A DNA stretch of 20,425 bases from JBCCLJ01 sp039026915 (GTDB taxonomy: Bacteria; Acidobacteriota; Thermoanaerobaculia; Multivoradales; Multivoraceae): assembly GCA_039026915.1 (NCBI GenBank), contig JBCCLJ010000130.1:1-20425 (forward strand), in the 5' to 3' direction. The translations under genes were made by a program, and so were the position numbers. Shown here one piece after another: positions 1-7,537 of the stretch (position 1 is the first letter of the stretch; every line of letters begins with the position of its first letter). The notes beneath the pieces are model-generated. The model searched no databases. It was not told the origin of the DNA and saw nothing but the letters and a program-made list of their open reading frames with translations.

Positions 1-207
1 GCGCTCTCTGTTCTCGTCGATGCCGAGGAAGTCGATGCGGTGCCATCGTCGACGAGGCTCGGCGAGGACAGAGGGCGCAAACCCCTGCGCCCCTTGGGTT
101 TGCGCGGCGCAGGCCGATCTTCGGCACGGCGCACGCTCAACTATGGACACCGCATCGCCTTCGCGCGCGGCGCACCAAATCTCGACCTGCGGCGCGCAAA
201 CTGAGCG
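1..207 (-). other. Possible minus-strand gene edge at the window's left end
   Basis: A minus-strand frame is open from an in-frame TAG (208-210) to the window edge. Its last residues read RRRWHRIDFLGIDENRER, which looks more protein-like than any other frame here. There is no ATG in this frame; the only plausible start is a GTG at 150-148, without a convincing ribosome binding site. It could be the first 50 codons of a gene extending left of the window, a decayed gene remnant, or chance. I recognise no family. The plus-strand frame over the same bases (20-235) is low-complexity and arginine/serine-rich and looks like a shadow. Confidence 0.2.
75..105. repeat. Perfect 10-bp inverted repeat, GCGCAAACCC / GGGTTTGCGC
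   Basis: The arms are 75-84 and 96-105, separated by 11 nt, and match perfectly. No T-run follows on either strand, so it is not a standard intrinsic terminator. The half-site GGGTTTGC recurs twice upstream of the kinase-like gene near 11700. It could be a regulator site or an RNA hairpin; its function is unknown. Confidence 0.45.
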
Positions 208-235
208 CTACGGGAGTTTTTCATCAAGCCCCTAG

Positions 236-316
236 AGGCCGACAGACCTGGCGGACCGGTCTAGACGGTGGGACAGCAGGGCCCCGATGAAGGCTGCCCG
301 AGCGCCGCGCTTGCCC
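236..316. other. Non-coding stretch downstream of the flavoprotein operon
   Basis: No gene is visible here. For the minus-strand operon ending at 317 this is the 3' flank. It holds only a short imperfect repeat (AGACC at 244-248, GGTCT at 258-262) without a T-run, too weak to call a terminator. Confidence 0.4.
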
Positions 317-2449
317 CTACAGGTCTTTCTCGCCGGGCACCGTCTTCGGGATCCCAGAGATCGCCCGCGACGCCTGACGGCCAGCCATCGCCGCCGTCTC
401 GACCGCTGAGATGTTGAGACCGGTGTCGATCCAGGTTCCGGTGATCACCAGTCGTCCGAACCCCGTCTCCCCCGCCTTGATGCGTACGCGCTGCGTGCCC
501 GGAACGGAGAGAACGTAGCGCTCGGTGGGGTCGAAGTTGGCGCGCAGGTACTGGTCCTGCAGCCGCTCCTCGCCCTCGAGGGCGGGCGGCGCGACGAGTT
601 TGCTCCAGTCGAGCCCGTCAGGGTTGTCGGCGCGCACGCCCTTCGGGAAAACCGGCGCGACGTGGTGGTTCAGGTAGTCGACGGCGATCTCCTCGGCGCG
701 CTGGTCAGCGCTCTGCTGGGTCTCGCCCTCCTGCTCCTCGAGCACGCCACAGGAGTACGTCAAGTTGCCCGGCACGGCATCTGCCGGCCAGCTCTCGCGC
801 TTGAGGAGGTGGGTGAAGTCGGCGATGCTCGAGTAGGGCTCGACGTAGGAGCCGATGACGACCGGCGAGTACTCCCAGCCGAGCTGACGGCTGTCGGGCT
901 CCAGCCAGAGCTGGATCGCCTGCGTCTGCACGCTGTCGATGCCATGCATCATGGCGCGCCAGTTGTCGTTCACCTCGAGCTCGCCGCACAGAGGCGGCAG
1001 GCAGGCGTGGGTGACGCCGAGCACGACCCAGTCGAAGTCCCGGCCCGCTTCGAGCGTGATCTCGCCGCGGTCCTGCCAATCGGCGCCGTAGTCGTAGTGC
1101 TCGAGATTGGCGCCCGTCGCCTCGAGCGCAGCGCCGTCTTCGATCTGGTCGAAGAGCGGCCGATTCGGCCAGCACGGCAGGCCTTTGACATCGACCAGCG
1201 GCTCGTAGGCGTCGCACGCCAGGTCGACCTGACGACTGACGCGGAGGCGAGCGATCTCCGTCTTGCTGTCGTCGAGTTCGAGCTTGCGTACGCGGTGGAA
1301 GAACTCGAATGCGACGCCGCGCCGCTTCAGGACTTCGTAGAGCGGAGCGAAGATCGTGTCCCCCATGCCCGCCTGCATCTCCCAGACCATGTGCCCCTTG
1401 TAGCCGAGGAGCAGACGCAAAGCGATGCGCAGAGCGGTGCCGGCCGCCAGGCTCGGCGTCTGAGCGTCGCCTCGGGCATACGCGAAAGAAGCGTCGTAGA
1501 GCGCCTGCATCGGCGGCGACCAGAAGCCCAGGTCGTTGGCCCGCTGGCTCTTGACGCCGGAGTGGCGGAAGAACCAGGCGCGCAGCTCTTCGTCGTCGGC
1601 CCCGTCGAAGCCGTGGAAGGTGAGACCGTCAGCGAGGATGCCGCGCACGCTCGTCGTCGCCAACATGAAGTAGATCCAGTAGTGCCTCGCCGTGGATTCC
1701 GTCTCGACCCGATGACGGCAGAGCCGCCAGACGGCCTTGCATGCGAGACCGAGGAGGAAGGTGAGGAACCGGTGATGCTTGGCCTTGTGGTGCGTCGGGT
1801 CGGTTCCCAGCTTCTTCGCGAGGTGGCGCGCCTGCTCGAGCAGCGTCAGCGGCGAGTGAACTTCTTCGTGCAGGGGATGAGGACCGTGCTCATCGTCCAG
1901 AAGCTTCGACCACCAGTGGTGCTCGTGATGTAGCGCCGCCGATTCGTCGTCGTCGAGCGGCTCGTGAGTCACCGGAAAGCCGTGCGCCGCCATGACCATC
2001 CAGTCGAACAAGTGCACGACGTATTCCCAGACCGTCGGGAAGCTACCGGGTTCTTCCTCGTTGCTCGGAAAGGGCTGCACCCACGGTACCCACTCGCCGT
2101 TCACGCGCTCCTGGAAAACGCACTGGTCCTTGCCTTTGAAAGCGTCGTCGAGAGTGGCCAGCGGCGCGCCTTGCGGACGCCCGAGCTCCTCGTAGCAGCG
2201 CGCCATGACGTTGAAGGCATTGTCGTAGCAACCGAACCAGACGTGCAGGCCGTGCTCCTCGATGCGAGCGTTGCGCTCCATGTTGCGACCGCTGGCGCCC
2301 TTGCCGCCGAGACGCCAGCCCATCTGGTAGACCGTGACGTCGTAGCGGTCCTTCTGAGCGGGGTCGGTCAGCTCGAACGCCGCGGCCATCGCCGCAACGC
2401 CGCCACCGACAATGACGACCTTCTCGCGCCGTTCACCTTCGCTCATCAT
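317..2449 (-). CDS. FAD/NAD(P)-binding oxidoreductase, phytoene/zeta-carotene desaturase-like (paralogue A)
   Basis: This 710-aa protein is probably an FAD-dependent desaturase, dehydrogenase or isomerase acting on a hydrophobic substrate. Near the N-terminus the dinucleotide-binding fold VVIVGGGVAAMAAAFEL (11-27) is followed by GWRLGGKGASGRN (44-56) and EEHGLHVWFGCYDNAF (64-79), a signature of carotenoid desaturases and hydroxysqualene dehydroxylases. The C-terminal FAD-binding motif GTWIDTGLNISAVETAAMAG starts near residue 671. The protein is longer than usual desaturases (roughly 450-560 aa); part of the excess is a His-rich insertion at about 174-226. The frame stays open upstream to 2983, but that part lies antiphase over the decarboxylase gene. 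The start at 2449 gives an ATGA overlap with that gene's stop and places the nucleotide-binding motif at the N-terminus, as expected. It is the last gene of a three-gene operon and a clear paralogue of the gene at 3531-5651. The substrate is unknown. Confidence 0.88.
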   Translation of the reverse strand: MMSEGERREKVVIVGGGVAAMAAAFELTDPAQKDRYDVTVYQMGWRLGGKGASGRNMERNARIEEHGLHVWFGCYDNAFNVMARCYEELGRPQGAPLATLDDAFKGKDQCVFQERVNGEWVPWVQPFPSNEEEPGSFPTVWEYVVHLFDWMVMAAHGFPVTHEPLDDDESAALHHEHHWWSKLLDDEHGPHPLHEEVHSPLTLLEQARHLAKKLGTDPTHHKAKHHRFLTFLLGLACKAVWRLCRHRVETESTARHYWIYFMLATTSVRGILADGLTFHGFDGADDEELRAWFFRHSGVKSQRANDLGFWSPPMQALYDASFAYARGDAQTPSLAAGTALRIALRLLLGYKGHMVWEMQAGMGDTIFAPLYEVLKRRGVAFEFFHRVRKLELDDSKTEIARLRVSRQVDLACDAYEPLVDVKGLPCWPNRPLFDQIEDGAALEATGANLEHYDYGADWQDRGEITLEAGRDFDWVVLGVTHACLPPLCGELEVNDNWRAMMHGIDSVQTQAIQLWLEPDSRQLGWEYSPVVIGSYVEPYSSIADFTHLLKRESWPADAVPGNLTYSCGVLEEQEGETQQSADQRAEEIAVDYLNHHVAPVFPKGVRADNPDGLDWSKLVAPPALEGEERLQDQYLRANFDPTERYVLSVPGTQRVRIKAGETGFGRLVITGTWIDTGLNISAVETAAMAGRQASRAISGIPKTVPGEKDL

Positions 2450-3414
2450 TCGGCCTCCCAGATCACGCGCCCGGGGAGGGCGGAAAAGTCGAGTCTGGCC
2501 CGCAGCGCGAGAGCTGCTCGCTGGCTCTCGATGCCCAGATCGCAGCCGATCGGATGGCTGTCGAGGACTGCGAGATCGAGATCGACGGCGCCCTCGCGGT
2601 GCACTCCCTTGAAAGCGTCGATCCGGGCCTTGGTCTCGGTGATCGCCTGATAGCAGGCGCCGTCGCCCTCCTCGATGTCGCGGAACTGCTTCAGGAAGAC
2701 GACCGGCAGCTCGCCCTTCAGGAGCATCTCGAGCAGCTCTTTCGCCAGGTTGAAGCCCGGCAGGGTGATGCCGTGATGGATCTTCATGGCGTGCGCTACG
2801 GCGTGTACTGCGGCGCCGAAGTCCTGGAGCTCGCTGCCGTCTCTCGCGTCCGCCGCGGGTTCGACCGAAAGCAGCCGCGTGCGCTCGATGTGCGCATTCT
2901 CGGAGAAGACGGCCGTGCCCTGCACGTCGCACCAGAACGGCGCATCCGGTTCGTCCGCTGTCGGCATGGAAATCCAGCCCCACTGTTTGAGGAAGCCGTA
3001 GACCTCTCGCCCCGAGATGATCGCGGCCGAGTTGTCGACGAAGAGGTACGGCATGAAGAAAGCCACCTCTTCGAGCAGCTTGAGCTTGCCGTGGCGCTTG
3101 ACGCGGGCGATCGGCACCCAGAAGTCACACTCGTGCTCGGTGCCGTAGCCGCGATCGGGAAAGGCGTCGAAACGCCCCACCTCGACGTCGATGAACGTCA
3201 GCAACACGTGTGAGCTCAGAACGACGTACTCCACCGCTCCGCCCGCCGGTTCGTTCAGCATGCGATCGACCAACGCCTGCAACCTGCTGCGGTCTCCCTT
3301 CATCACGAAGCAGTGCGCTGTGACGTCGGTGAAGGAAGAGGGCGGCGGGTACGACTGCATCCCGCCGGGGTCGACGTAACGCGGTTTCGATGGGACCTTC
3401 TTTGAATCAGCCAT
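2446..3414 (-). CDS. Acetoacetate decarboxylase family protein
   Basis: A 322-aa protein of the acetoacetate decarboxylase (ADC) fold. The segment AIISGREVYGFLKQWG (131-146) matches the family's GRExxGFPK motif, which carries the Schiff-base lysine; that would be Lys143 here. YGTEHECDFWVP (90-101) matches the region carrying an active-site glutamate. The usual GFPKK is GFLKQ, so the proline and the second lysine are missing. Many family members are not true acetoacetate decarboxylases but act on other keto acids or in specialised metabolism, so the reaction is open. GGAG lies 6 nt before the ATG at 3414. The gene sits between two paralogous desaturase-like flavoproteins; it overlaps the downstream one by 4 bp and starts 116 bp after the upstream one, which argues for a shared pathway. 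Confidence 0.85.
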   Translation of the reverse strand: MADSKKVPSKPRYVDPGGMQSYPPPSSFTDVTAHCFVMKGDRSRLQALVDRMLNEPAGGAVEYVVLSSHVLLTFIDVEVGRFDAFPDRGYGTEHECDFWVPIARVKRHGKLKLLEEVAFFMPYLFVDNSAAIISGREVYGFLKQWGWISMPTADEPDAPFWCDVQGTAVFSENAHIERTRLLSVEPAADARDGSELQDFGAAVHAVAHAMKIHHGITLPGFNLAKELLEMLLKGELPVVFLKQFRDIEEGDGACYQAITETKARIDAFKGVHREGAVDLDLAVLDSHPIGCDLGIESQRAALALRARLDFSALPGRVIWEAE

Positions 3415-3478
3415 GCATCACTCCGCAGCTCTTTCTGGGGACAGCTCGTTTCGAGTTCCCGGGTCTATCCAGGTTCCA

Positions 3479-3520
3479 GTTGTGGTCGGGGCCGGGACTC
3501 AAGTCCCCCAGCCTCACAAC
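3479..3520 (-). other. Nested inverted repeats between flavoprotein B and the decarboxylase gene
   Basis: In the 116-bp gap inside the operon, an outer 6-bp stem (3479-3484 with 3515-3520, GTTGTG/CACAAC) encloses an inner 5-bp stem (3494-3498 with 3503-3507, GGGAC/GTCCC) with a TCAA loop. There is no T-run, so it may be a processing site, an attenuator or a partial terminator that sets the ratio of the genes. It may also be chance in G+C-rich DNA. Confidence 0.35.
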
Positions 3521-3530
3521 TCTCTGAGTC

Positions 3531-5651
3531 TCAATACGGAATCTCGTGCGGGATGTACATGTCGCGCCCCGAAATTGCGCGAGCGGCCTGCCGTCCGGAG
3601 ATTGCCGTGGCCTCGATACAGCCGATGTTGAGGCCGTTGTCGATCCAGTCCCCGACCAGCAGGAGCTCCTCGTAGCCCGATCCATCGGTCTTCAACCGCA
3701 GGATGCTCGTGCCGGCGAACGAGTTCACGTAGCGCTCGCTCGGGTCGATGTTCGCGCGAATGAACTGACTCTGCAGACTGTCGCCGACGAGTTGCTCATA
3801 GCGAAAGCCGAGACCGTTCTCGGCGTCGGCGACGGCGTTCGGCCAAAGCGGCTGTACGTCCCGTTCGAGAAAGTCGACGACGGTCGAGCGCACCTGATCG
3901 ATCGACTGTTGTGGGAAGTCCTGACGATCGCGGTCCGGCGCCGTCGGGGGCCCCTTCATCGGACCGCAGAGGTAGGCCAAGCTGCCGACCGTACCCGGCT
4001 TCCAGAGCTCTGTCGGAAGCACCTGACTGGTATCGGCCCAGCTGTTCATCTCGCTGGCGTCGTACGAGCCGACGATCGGGCTCTCGAGTCGCCAACCGAG
4101 CCCCTTGGCAGGATCCTGGGGATCGCTCAGCAACGGCTTGAACCAGAGTTGGAACGCCTGGGTCTGCACGGTGACGAGGCCGTTGACCATCGCACTCCAG
4201 TCGGCGTTGTTCTCGACGAGGTCGGCACAGAGGAACTTGTGAGCACCGACGGGAATGCCGAGCACGACGTGATCGACGTCCTTGCCGACGCGCAGCTCGA
4301 TGTCGCCACCCGTATCCTTCCAAGGTGTCCAGAAGGACTCCAGGTTGATCTTCTTCGCCTTCAGCTCGTCGCCTTCGACGATCTGCTCGTAGAGCGGCCG
4401 GTCGGGCCAGCACGGCAGCCCCTTCACCTGAAAGAGCGGATGGTAGTCCGGACCGTCCTCGAGGCAGACCTGCCGCGAAATCTTGACGCTGGCGAAGTTC
4501 TTCCCGGACTCGTCGAGGTGCAGTCCGGTGACGCGGTGAAAGAAGCGGAACTTCACACCGCGACGCGCCAGAACTTCGTAGAGCGGCGCGAAGACGACGT
4601 CGCCCATGCCCGAGTTCATCTTCCACATCAACGAGCCCTTCCAGCCCATCGCCAGCAACAGGAGGTTGAGGCCGTAGCCGGCGTCGACGTTGCCGGGCTC
4701 ACCGATGTCGCCGGCCGGGAAGGCGAAGATCAGGTCGTGGAAGCCGCGCAGGATCGGCGAATCCAGGAGGAACGTCGAGCCACCGTGCTTGGCCAGCCAG
4801 TCGGTGTAGCGCTGACCGTTGATCGTCGTCGTCGAGTGGAAGAGCAGGCCGTCTCCGAAGATGCCGCGCACGTTGGCGATGAGAAAGTCGAAGAGGATGC
4901 GCAGATGTCGCAGGAGGTGGCCGCTCTCCAGCGCCTCGGACTCCTTGGCGAGCCAGTTGGAGAGCTGACCGAGCAGACCGTGGAGGCGGTGATGCTCGAC
5001 GGCTGCGTGCTCGTCCGCTTCGTCCGGCATCGCCTCGGCACAGCTCCACGCTGCATGCGCCAGCGCAGCCCCGTGACTCGCGTGAGAGCGATCGAGCAGC
5101 TTCTGGGCCCACTCGGGTACGTGGTGCCGGTGCCGGTCTTCGTGATGCGGCAGGTGATCCTTGAGATACGCGATCAGCCGTTTGACCAGGTGCCACTTGC
5201 TCTCGCGCTTCTTCGAGCGTGGCAGCAAGCCGGGAGTGCCAGGCATCCGCGGAAAATCGAGCGCCCAGGGCTCGTACTTCCCATCGGCCCGGTCTCCCTC
5301 GAGACGGTCCATGAGCACGACGAGATCGTGCATCTCGAAGGCCTTCTCCCACGTCGGTAGCGGCTGCTCCGGCGAGCGACCGAGTTCGCCGTAACAGCGC
5401 TGCATGATGTCGAAGGCGTTGTCGTAGAAGCCGAAGAACGCGTGAATGCCGTGCTCTTCGATGCGCGCGTGCTTCCCCGGATCGAGATTGCGGCCGCTCG
5501 CACCCTTGCCGCCAAGACGCCAGCCCATCTGGTAGATCGTGATGTCGTAGCCCTTGGGTTCCGCGGGATCCGACAGCTCGAAGGCAGCGCAGAGCGACGC
5601 GAATCCGCCGCCGAGGATGGCGACTCTCTCGCCGTTCGGGTCGATGCACAT
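3531..5651 (-). CDS. FAD/NAD(P)-binding oxidoreductase, phytoene/zeta-carotene desaturase-like (paralogue B)
   Basis: A 706-aa flavoprotein and the first gene of the three-gene operon. It carries RVAILGGGFASLCAAFEL (9-26, FAD/NAD dinucleotide binding), GWRLGGKGASGRN (43-55), EEHGIHAFFGFYDNAF (65-80) and a C-terminal GDWIDNGLNIGCIEATAISG beginning near 667. These are the signatures of the carotenoid desaturase and hydroxysqualene dehydroxylase group of amine-oxidase-like flavoproteins. It aligns by eye over its whole length with the protein at 317-2449, so the two arose by duplication. A His-rich insertion lies at about 166-224 (at least 13 His). The start ATG at 5651 has AGAGGGGG a few bases upstream. 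Tandem paralogues on either side of a decarboxylase-like gene suggest two related redox steps, or a heteromer, acting on one hydrophobic substrate. The specific reaction cannot be read from sequence. Confidence 0.88.
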   Translation of the reverse strand: MCIDPNGERVAILGGGFASLCAAFELSDPAEPKGYDITIYQMGWRLGGKGASGRNLDPGKHARIEEHGIHAFFGFYDNAFDIMQRCYGELGRSPEQPLPTWEKAFEMHDLVVLMDRLEGDRADGKYEPWALDFPRMPGTPGLLPRSKKRESKWHLVKRLIAYLKDHLPHHEDRHRHHVPEWAQKLLDRSHASHGAALAHAAWSCAEAMPDEADEHAAVEHHRLHGLLGQLSNWLAKESEALESGHLLRHLRILFDFLIANVRGIFGDGLLFHSTTTINGQRYTDWLAKHGGSTFLLDSPILRGFHDLIFAFPAGDIGEPGNVDAGYGLNLLLLAMGWKGSLMWKMNSGMGDVVFAPLYEVLARRGVKFRFFHRVTGLHLDESGKNFASVKISRQVCLEDGPDYHPLFQVKGLPCWPDRPLYEQIVEGDELKAKKINLESFWTPWKDTGGDIELRVGKDVDHVVLGIPVGAHKFLCADLVENNADWSAMVNGLVTVQTQAFQLWFKPLLSDPQDPAKGLGWRLESPIVGSYDASEMNSWADTSQVLPTELWKPGTVGSLAYLCGPMKGPPTAPDRDRQDFPQQSIDQVRSTVVDFLERDVQPLWPNAVADAENGLGFRYEQLVGDSLQSQFIRANIDPSERYVNSFAGTSILRLKTDGSGYEELLLVGDWIDNGLNIGCIEATAISGRQAARAISGRDMYIPHEIPY

Positions 5652-5772
5652 GGTTGGCCCCCTCTGAACCTCACCAGCGTTTTCGTAGCTTGAAGTTCAC
5701 GCATCGTACATCTGCTTCCCCGTCGGGGGCCAATCGAAGGTTGCAAACGAATGCCGCATAGGAGGCGAGATC

Positions 5773-5819
5773 GGGACGGCGGCTCGAGGGCCGCCGGTTC
5801 AGTTACGAGCCGCCGTCCC
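5773..5819 (-). terminator. Putative hairpin terminator behind the beta-barrel gene
   Basis: A perfect 14-bp inverted repeat: arm GGGACGGCGGCTCG at 5773-5786 and its exact complement at 5806-5819, with a 19-nt loop. It begins 11 nt after the stop of the minus-strand beta-barrel gene, the position of a transcription terminator, and separates that gene from the flavoprotein operon. No T-run follows, so a hairpin that stabilises the mRNA end or helps factor-dependent termination is equally possible. Confidence 0.55.
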
Positions 5820-5830
5820 AAGCGCCAGCT

Positions 5831-6493
5831 TCAGAATCGGAACCGCAGACCGAGCTGCAGGTCGACCGGTGCGTAGTCGGCGATCGCCACGCCCGGGCCG
5901 TCCTCGGCCTCCATCTCGACCTCGCCCGCGTCGAAGGTGCGCAGCTGAAGATCGAGCGTCCACCGCCGCGAGACATCCCACTGCACGCCCGCCATGAACT
6001 GCGCGCCACTGCCGTCCGTCGCGAAGGAGCGCTCCGAACCCGGCTCTTCGAGGTCGATGTCGACCTCCTCCACCCAGACGACACCCAGCCCCACGTAGGG
6101 CCTGAGGCGGCGCGAGCGCAGAAAGTCGTAGTAGACGTTGGCGGCCAGAGAGAGCGAGGCGTAGTTGCCGTCTTCGACACGCCGATCGGGGAACTCGATG
6201 CGGTTCACGTCGCTCGAGCGGTAGAGGAGCTCGCCTTCCAGACGCAGGCCGTTGCCGAAGCGGTAACCACCGACCACCCCGAAGGCGAACGACTCCTCGA
6301 GGTCTGCGCCGAAGACCCCGTTGGGACCCGCGGTGTCGCGCAGCTCCAGCGTGTCGGCGCCGTTGTAGCTTCGCCCCAGGACGAGCCCGACCGTGGCACC
6401 AGCCTCCTGAGCCAGGACCGGGCCGGAGCAGAGGGCGGCGGAGAGGAGGAAAAGAGTCAGTATCGTTGGTGTCGCTTTACGGGTTCCAGTCAT
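5831..6493 (-). CDS. Outer-membrane beta-barrel protein
   Basis: A 220-aa exported protein. KATPTILTLFLLSAALCSGPVLA forms a signal peptide with probable cleavage after VLA (residue 28). The rest alternates polar and hydrophobic residues in strand-like blocks (GYRFGNGLRLEGELLY, ASLSLAANVYYDFL, RPYVGLGVVWVEEVDID, GAQFMAGVQWDVS) and ends LQLGLRFRF, a terminal Phe typical of BAM-inserted barrels. Length and pattern suit a small barrel of about 8 strands in the OmpA/OmpW-like beta-barrel group. The frame extends 20 codons further upstream (to 6553), but the signal peptide and an AGGA 9 nt before the ATG favour 6493. It is divergent from a LytTR regulator, which may control it. Its ligand or role is unknown. 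Confidence 0.82.
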   Translation of the reverse strand: MTGTRKATPTILTLFLLSAALCSGPVLAQEAGATVGLVLGRSYNGADTLELRDTAGPNGVFGADLEESFAFGVVGGYRFGNGLRLEGELLYRSSDVNRIEFPDRRVEDGNYASLSLAANVYYDFLRSRRLRPYVGLGVVWVEEVDIDLEEPGSERSFATDGSGAQFMAGVQWDVSRRWTLDLQLRTFDAGEVEMEAEDGPGVAIADYAPVDLQLGLRFRF

Positions 6494-6632
6494 GGTTGAG
6501 CTTCCTGATGTCGTTCTTTCCGTTCGAGTGCAGCAGCGCGCCGACTCGCCCACTGAAACGTCGAATCACCGCCCGCGGATCTGCGAAACGCCTGTCGCAA
6601 CAGGACTTTTGTACGAAAGGTCGACTTGACTC
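6494..6632. promoter_or_regulatory. Divergent promoter region between the beta-barrel and LytTR genes
   Basis: This 139-bp gap separates two divergently transcribed genes and so must contain start signals for both. A small hairpin (CCTGT 6591-6595, ACAGG 6600-6604) and two GAAACG repeats (6555-6560 and 6585-6590, 30 bp apart) are visible. LytTR proteins bind pairs of short direct repeats, so the GAAACG pair could be an operator, but it does not fit the published LytTR consensus well. I cannot place -35/-10 boxes with confidence. Confidence 0.35.
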
Positions 6633-7514
6633 ATGAACGGTCAGAGGAGCACGACGGCCCCCTTGCAGCCAACGGCTCCCTACTTCGCCGTGGCCGGCTG
6701 CGCGTTGGCGCTCGCCCTCACCCTTCTCGACCCCGACAGCTCTTCTGGACTCGGCTTCGCGCCACGGCTCGTCTACTGGCTCGCGCACGTCGGAGGAGCC
6801 CTGACTCTGCTCGTTGCACTGCAGCGACTGCTGAGACCGCGAGCTCCACAGGTTACGGCGCGCGCCGCCGGAAGAATCGTCCTCGCCGGTCTGCTCGGAT
6901 CGGCGATCTTCCTGCCCGTGGCTCGCCTGCTCGAGAGCTTCTTCTTCGACGCGCCGGCCTCGGGAATCCTCGAAGAGGCGGTGGAGGTGGTTCCCCAGGT
7001 CTTCGCCTTCTGGCTGCTGCTCAACCTGCCATTTCTGCTTCGACTCGGGCGTCCCGTCGAGCGACCGCAGAGCCAGGCTTCGGAGGGTCAGGTCTCCCCG
7101 AGCGGTGAAAGCGCGCCGGGCGACGGCTCGGATCCGTTGGCGAAGGCCGCGGCGAGCTCGACGCTCGACGCTCTCAACCTGCCGCCCCAGCTCGGCGACC
7201 GGATCGTCGCCATCAGCACCGAGCTCCACTATCTCCGTGTCTACACGGCGCTGGGCAACGCGCTCGTGCTCGGCAGCCTGAGCCAGCTCGAAGCGTCCGG
7301 AGATCTACCGGACGGTCTTCGCATCCACCGCTCTCACTGGGTCGCGACACAGACCGTGCGCGGGCTGGTGAAGCGAGAAGGCGTCCTCGTTTGCCTGCTG
7401 GAGAACGGACTCGAGCTGCCGATCAGCCGGCGGCGCGCCAAGGCCGCGCGCGAAGCCTTCGAAGGAGTCGCTCTGGGCACGCTGGAACGTCCAGAGCGAC
7501 CGCGCCCGAGCTGA
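6633..7514 (+). CDS. Membrane-anchored LytTR DNA-binding transcriptional regulator
   Basis: A 293-aa protein. The N-terminal half has four hydrophobic stretches (about 17-32, 44-66, 80-100, 118-138) suggesting four membrane helices. A Ser/Pro/Gly-rich linker (about 140-178) leads to a C-terminal LytTR domain (about 182-275). Diagnostic LytTR elements are ELHYLRVYT (197-205), the IHRSHWV box (231-237) and LENGLELPISRRR (256-268). There is no receiver domain, so it is not a classic LytR/AlgR response regulator; the membrane part may sense an envelope signal directly. The start is supported by GAAAGG 12 nt upstream. It is divergent from the beta-barrel gene and convergent with the amidohydrolase gene (23 bp apart). 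Autoregulation and control of the beta-barrel gene are inferred, not shown. Confidence 0.88.
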   Translation: MNGQRSTTAPLQPTAPYFAVAGCALALALTLLDPDSSSGLGFAPRLVYWLAHVGGALTLLVALQRLLRPRAPQVTARAAGRIVLAGLLGSAIFLPVARLLESFFFDAPASGILEEAVEVVPQVFAFWLLLNLPFLLRLGRPVERPQSQASEGQVSPSGESAPGDGSDPLAKAAASSTLDALNLPPQLGDRIVAISTELHYLRVYTALGNALVLGSLSQLEASGDLPDGLRIHRSHWVATQTVRGLVKREGVLVCLLENGLELPISRRRAKAAREAFEGVALGTLERPERPRPS

Positions 7515-7537
7515 GACCGCTACTCCCGAGAATCCGA

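Noticed and set aside
2450..2983. In-frame N-terminal extension of flavoprotein A (178 more residues)
   Set aside because: It is Arg/Ser-rich, lies antiphase over the decarboxylase gene and would push the nucleotide-binding motif far from the N-terminus. The ATGA overlap gives a better start.
3546..5360. Long plus-strand open frame (604 codons) opposite flavoprotein B
   Set aside because: It is the antisense shadow of a strongly conserved flavoprotein; its translation shows no domain and has the Val/Arg/Glu bias typical of reverse frames in G+C-rich DNA.
6591..6604. CCTGT/ACAGG hairpin before the LytTR gene as a riboswitch or attenuator
   Set aside because: Too short (5-bp stem, 4-nt loop), with no conserved riboswitch core around it.
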